From contig JAFATL010000144.1 in NCBI GenBank assembly GCA_019243975.1, positions 1-7,569 on the forward strand: DNA of 7,569 nt. The letters are read 5' to 3'. Positions 6,120 to 7,569 of this stretch are shown here, piece by piece. Below the pieces are notes generated by a model. It had not been told where the DNA came from. It did not search any database and saw nothing but the letters and a program-made list of their open reading frames with translations. Both the position numbers and the translations under genes were made by a program. Source of the stretch: Actinomycetota bacterium (GTDB lineage: Bacteria; Actinomycetota; Acidimicrobiia; Acidimicrobiales; JAFATL01). Numbering within the stretch: the first letter of the stretch is position 1; every line of letters starts with the position of its first letter.

Positions 6120-6808
6120 GGCCGCGCCAGCAGGGCGGCCGACATCATGTCGACGACGGTGTGACGGACCGTGTCGTCGTCGAGCATCGCCGAGTCGAGG
6201 TCGCCCAGCCGATGGCGGGCGAAGTAGGTCACGCTCTCCAGCACCAAACGGGTGGCGGTGGGCGGGTCGAGCTGGGGCCGGAACTGCTTCGAACGGATGC
6301 GGGCCTCGATGTACGCCGTGTAGCGAGCGATCTGCTTGCGCCGTATCTCCACGAAGTACAGCTCGGCGATCTCGGGCATCTCCCGGGCGGACCGCTCGAT
6401 GGCGTCGAACGCCAGCCGCCGCCTGCCGATGGCGTCGTAGCCCTCCTCGATGACCTCGGCCAGCTCGGCCCGGACGTCGGCGGGCCGCCGCGTGGCCAGG
6501 GCCTTCTCGAGTCGGGGCAGCGCCCACACCTCCTCGAGTCGCGCCCGCAGGCGCGCCAGTACGTCGTCCTGCGACGGCATGCGGACCGGCAGCTCGGGCA
6601 TGGCCGCGTCGGGCTCGAGCAGGCGGTCGAGGCAGAGCGAGAACAGCGCCTCCTTGCTCTCGACGTAGTTGTAGAGCGTTCCTTGCGAGACGCCCATGAC
6701 CGCAGCCACGTCGGCCATCTGCGCCTTGTTGAACCCACGCTCGGCGAAGACGCGCAGTCCGGCCCCTACCAGGGCGTCGAATCGCTCCCGTTTGCTGGGC
6801 CGCGGCAC
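6116..6808 (-). CDS. TetR/AcrR family transcriptional regulator
   Basis: A 230-residue one-component repressor of the TetR family. The N-terminal DNA-binding domain spans about 8-55: a first helix RERFDALVGAGLRVFAERGF, then the helix-turn-helix with DVAAVMGVSQGTLYNYVESKEALF (33-56), where TLYNYV is the recognition helix. The rest (about 70-230) is a helical ligand-binding domain of ordinary length; the ligand cannot be predicted. The start is GTG at 6808. A consensus-like promoter predicts transcription beginning exactly at this G, and the ATG at 6816 is in another frame. The stop overlaps the GTG of the glycosyltransferase gene, so the repressor and the enzyme form one unit. A 19-bp palindrome in the promoter spacer is the obvious autoregulatory operator. 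The divergent gene at 6907 may belong to the same regulon. Confidence 0.95.
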   Translation of the reverse strand: MPRPSKRERFDALVGAGLRVFAERGFNKAQMADVAAVMGVSQGTLYNYVESKEALFSLCLDRLLEPDAAMPELPVRMPSQDDVLARLRARLEEVWALPRLEKALATRRPADVRAELAEVIEEGYDAIGRRRLAFDAIERSAREMPEIAELYFVEIRRKQIARYTAYIEARIRSKQFRPQLDPPTATRLVLESVTYFARHRLGDLDSAMLDDDTVRHTVVDMMSAALLARP

Positions 6809-6814
6809 GCCACC

Positions 6815-6843
6815 ATTAGAAACTGACTGAGTCAGTCAGTCAA
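6815..6843 (-). promoter_or_regulatory. Sigma70-type promoter of the TetR-glycosyltransferase unit (leaderless)
   Basis: Read on the minus strand: -35 TTGACT (6843-6838), a 17-bp spacer, and -10 TCTAAT (6820-6815). Each hexamer is one mismatch from the sigma70 consensus and the spacing is ideal. Counting the last T of the -10 as position -7 puts +1 at 6808, the G of the GTG start codon, so the mRNA should be leaderless. The operator palindrome fills the spacer and touches the -35. Confidence 0.75.
6822..6840. promoter_or_regulatory. 19-bp palindromic operator, probably for the TetR repressor
   Basis: ACTGACTGAGTCAGTCAGT is a perfect inverted repeat of 9-bp arms around a single central G at 6831. 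It spans -32 to -14 of the predicted tetR transcript, covering the promoter spacer and the inner half of the -35, so a bound TetR dimer would exclude RNA polymerase. Length, symmetry and position are typical for autoregulated TetR-family genes. Assignment to this particular TetR is inferred from adjacency. Confidence 0.8.
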
Positions 6844-6844
6844 G

Positions 6845-6860
6845 CGTGACGAAGATCACG
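6845..6860. promoter_or_regulatory. CRP/GlxR-like inverted repeat
   Basis: The sequence is C-GTGA-CGAAGA-TCAC-G. Its GTGA-N6-TCAC core matches the cyclic-AMP receptor protein/GlxR consensus TGTGA-N6-TCACA; only the outermost base pair differs, and it does so symmetrically. It is centred 44.5 bp upstream of the predicted tetR start (6808) and 54.5 bp upstream of the divergent start (6907). It could be a real global-regulator site, but short matches of this kind also arise by chance. Confidence 0.4.
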
Positions 6861-6894
6861 GGGTCCGATTGGGTGCTCCCCGACCGGGCGGACC

Positions 6895-6900
6895 TACGGT
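6895..6900 (+). promoter_or_regulatory. Putative -10 element for the TIGR03083-like gene
   Basis: TACGGT matches TANNNT and is followed by 6 nt and then GTG at 6907, again the geometry of a leaderless start. A -35 is not clear: TTGGGT at 6869-6874 is 20 bp away, which is long. The element favours GTG 6907 over the in-frame ATG at 6943. Confidence 0.5.
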
Positions 6901-6906
6901 CAAGAC

Positions 6907-7569
6907 GTGGCGCAGGCGCCGGAGATCCCCCAGGCCGAGCACATGAAGGTCGAACTCGACCCGGCCGCAGCGCTGGCTGCCTACGCCCGGCACCGTCGCC
7001 GGTTCGCCGAGGAAGTGGCGTCGCTTTCCGACGAGGAGTTGGCCACGCCGTCGCGTTGCGCCAAGTGGTCAGTGGCCGACGTTCTACGCCATGGCGTGGA
7101 TGTCGACTCGTGGATGCACTCGATCTGGTCGGGCGGACCACTTCCTTTCACCAGCTTCGATCCCCGCACGACACCGCACGAGTCGGTCGTGACGGGGCGG
7201 GCTGCCCCCGACGACGTCGTGCGCGACCGCTACGCCGCATCGGCGCGCGTCATGGCCGAAGAGGTGGCGGGGAGCGACGCGAGCCGCTGGGGTTTGCCGT
7301 CGATCTGCCCGGCCGGCCCGGTGCCCTGGTGGATGAGCGCGCTGCACGTGTTCTACGACTCGTGGGTCCACGAGCGTGATGCCCTCCTTCCGTTGGGCCG
7401 GACCGTTCCGGTCGAGGCCGAGGAGACGGCGCCGGTGTGGGCGTGGGCGGTGTCGCTGGTCGGCCATGCCAACAAGGCGCCGCTCGATGCCGAAGTCGGC
7501 GGCGTCCACGTGATGCTGCGCGACGGCGTCGTGTCGACGCGGGCGACCGGCGCAGCCGAGGGAGATATC
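6907..7569 (+). CDS. Maleylpyruvate isomerase / TIGR03083-type DinB-like protein (partial, C-terminus off right edge)
   Basis: The 221 visible codons encode a protein of the DinB-like group related to mycothiol-dependent maleylpyruvate isomerase (TIGR03083-type), common in mycothiol-making actinobacteria. The N-terminal four-helix domain shows the typical ELATPSRCAKWSVADVLRHG (residues 44-63) with metal-ligand candidate His62, and DSWVHERD (151-158) with His155 and Asp158. In maleylpyruvate isomerase the metal is held by His, Glu and His, with the Glu four residues before the last His; here that position is Asp151. A C-terminal region starts near 175 (APVWAWAVSLVG) and resembles the C-terminal domain of the family. 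The chosen start is GTG 6907, supported by a -10 element 6 nt upstream; ATG 6943 would drop 12 residues and is possible. The gene is divergent from the TetR gene and may share its operator region. The substrate is unknown; many relatives are not isomerases. Confidence 0.85.
   Translation, partial: MAQAPEIPQAEHMKVELDPAAALAAYARHRRRFAEEVASLSDEELATPSRCAKWSVADVLRHGVDVDSWMHSIWSGGPLPFTSFDPRTTPHESVVTGRAAPDDVVRDRYAASARVMAEEVAGSDASRWGLPSICPAGPVPWWMSALHVFYDSWVHERDALLPLGRTVPVEAEETAPVWAWAVSLVGHANKAPLDAEVGGVHVMLRDGVVSTRATGAAEGDI

Noticed and set aside
4668..6527. The longer reading of the glycosyltransferase frame starting at 6527.
   Set aside because: The first 136 codons of that reading lie inside the TetR gene out of frame and look non-protein-like. 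GTG 6119 overlaps the TetR stop and gives a proper membrane-protein N-terminus.
1..7569. RNA genes, insertion sequences, CRISPR arrays, toxin-antitoxin or defence genes.
   Set aside because: No tRNA-like cloverleaf, spaced repeats, transposase motifs or terminal inverted repeats are visible, and the coding regions leave no gap larger than about 100 bp.

Overview
The window is GC-rich, densely packed bacterial DNA and most likely comes from an actinobacterium. The evidence is the codon usage, GTG starts, leaderless-type promoters, a mycothiol-dependent-isomerase-like (TIGR03083-type) protein, and a PRC/MgtE_N/CBS gene next to a DUF1003 gene. An Acidimicrobiia-like source is plausible, but the sequence alone does not prove it.

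Positions 1-3036, minus strand: a compact five-gene run read right to left. It codes for a pterin-4a-carbinolamine dehydratase, a histidine (acid) phosphatase, a soluble PRC-barrel/MgtE_N/CBS protein, a DUF1003 two-helix membrane protein, and the start of an MgtE/SLC41-type membrane transporter that runs off the left edge. The gaps are 22, 9, 2 and 40 bp, so it is probably one operon. The domains of a classical MgtE magnesium channel are here split between two genes, with DUF1003 between them.

Positions 3037-3061: a 25-bp divergent gap. It holds two overlapping -10-like hexamers, one per strand, sharing one TA step, each 7-8 nt from a start codon.

Positions 3062-4684, plus strand: a DUF885-family putative metallopeptidase with HEAYPGHH and EGWALYAE motifs. 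Its end overlaps the next gene tail to tail by 17 bp.

Positions 4668-6808, minus strand: a two-gene unit, a TetR-family repressor followed (GTGA overlap) by a GT-C/GT39 (ArnT/PMT-like) membrane glycosyltransferase. The repressor's upstream region has a near-consensus promoter (TTGACT, 17 bp, TCTAAT) that places the transcription start on the GTG start codon. A perfect 19-bp palindrome sits in the spacer, so the unit is probably autoregulated.

Positions 6809-6906: a 98-bp divergent control region with that promoter and operator, a CRP/GlxR-like inverted repeat, and a TANNNT element 6 nt before the next gene.

Positions 6907-7569, plus strand: the first 221 codons of a DinB-like, TIGR03083-type putative thiol-dependent protein, cut by the right edge.

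There are no RNA genes, mobile elements, CRISPR arrays or defence genes that I can support. No gap exceeds 100 bp. The most notable signals are the regulatory architecture (apparently leaderless starts at all four operon heads, a symmetric bidirectional promoter, an operator inside a promoter spacer) and the split magnesium-transporter cluster.
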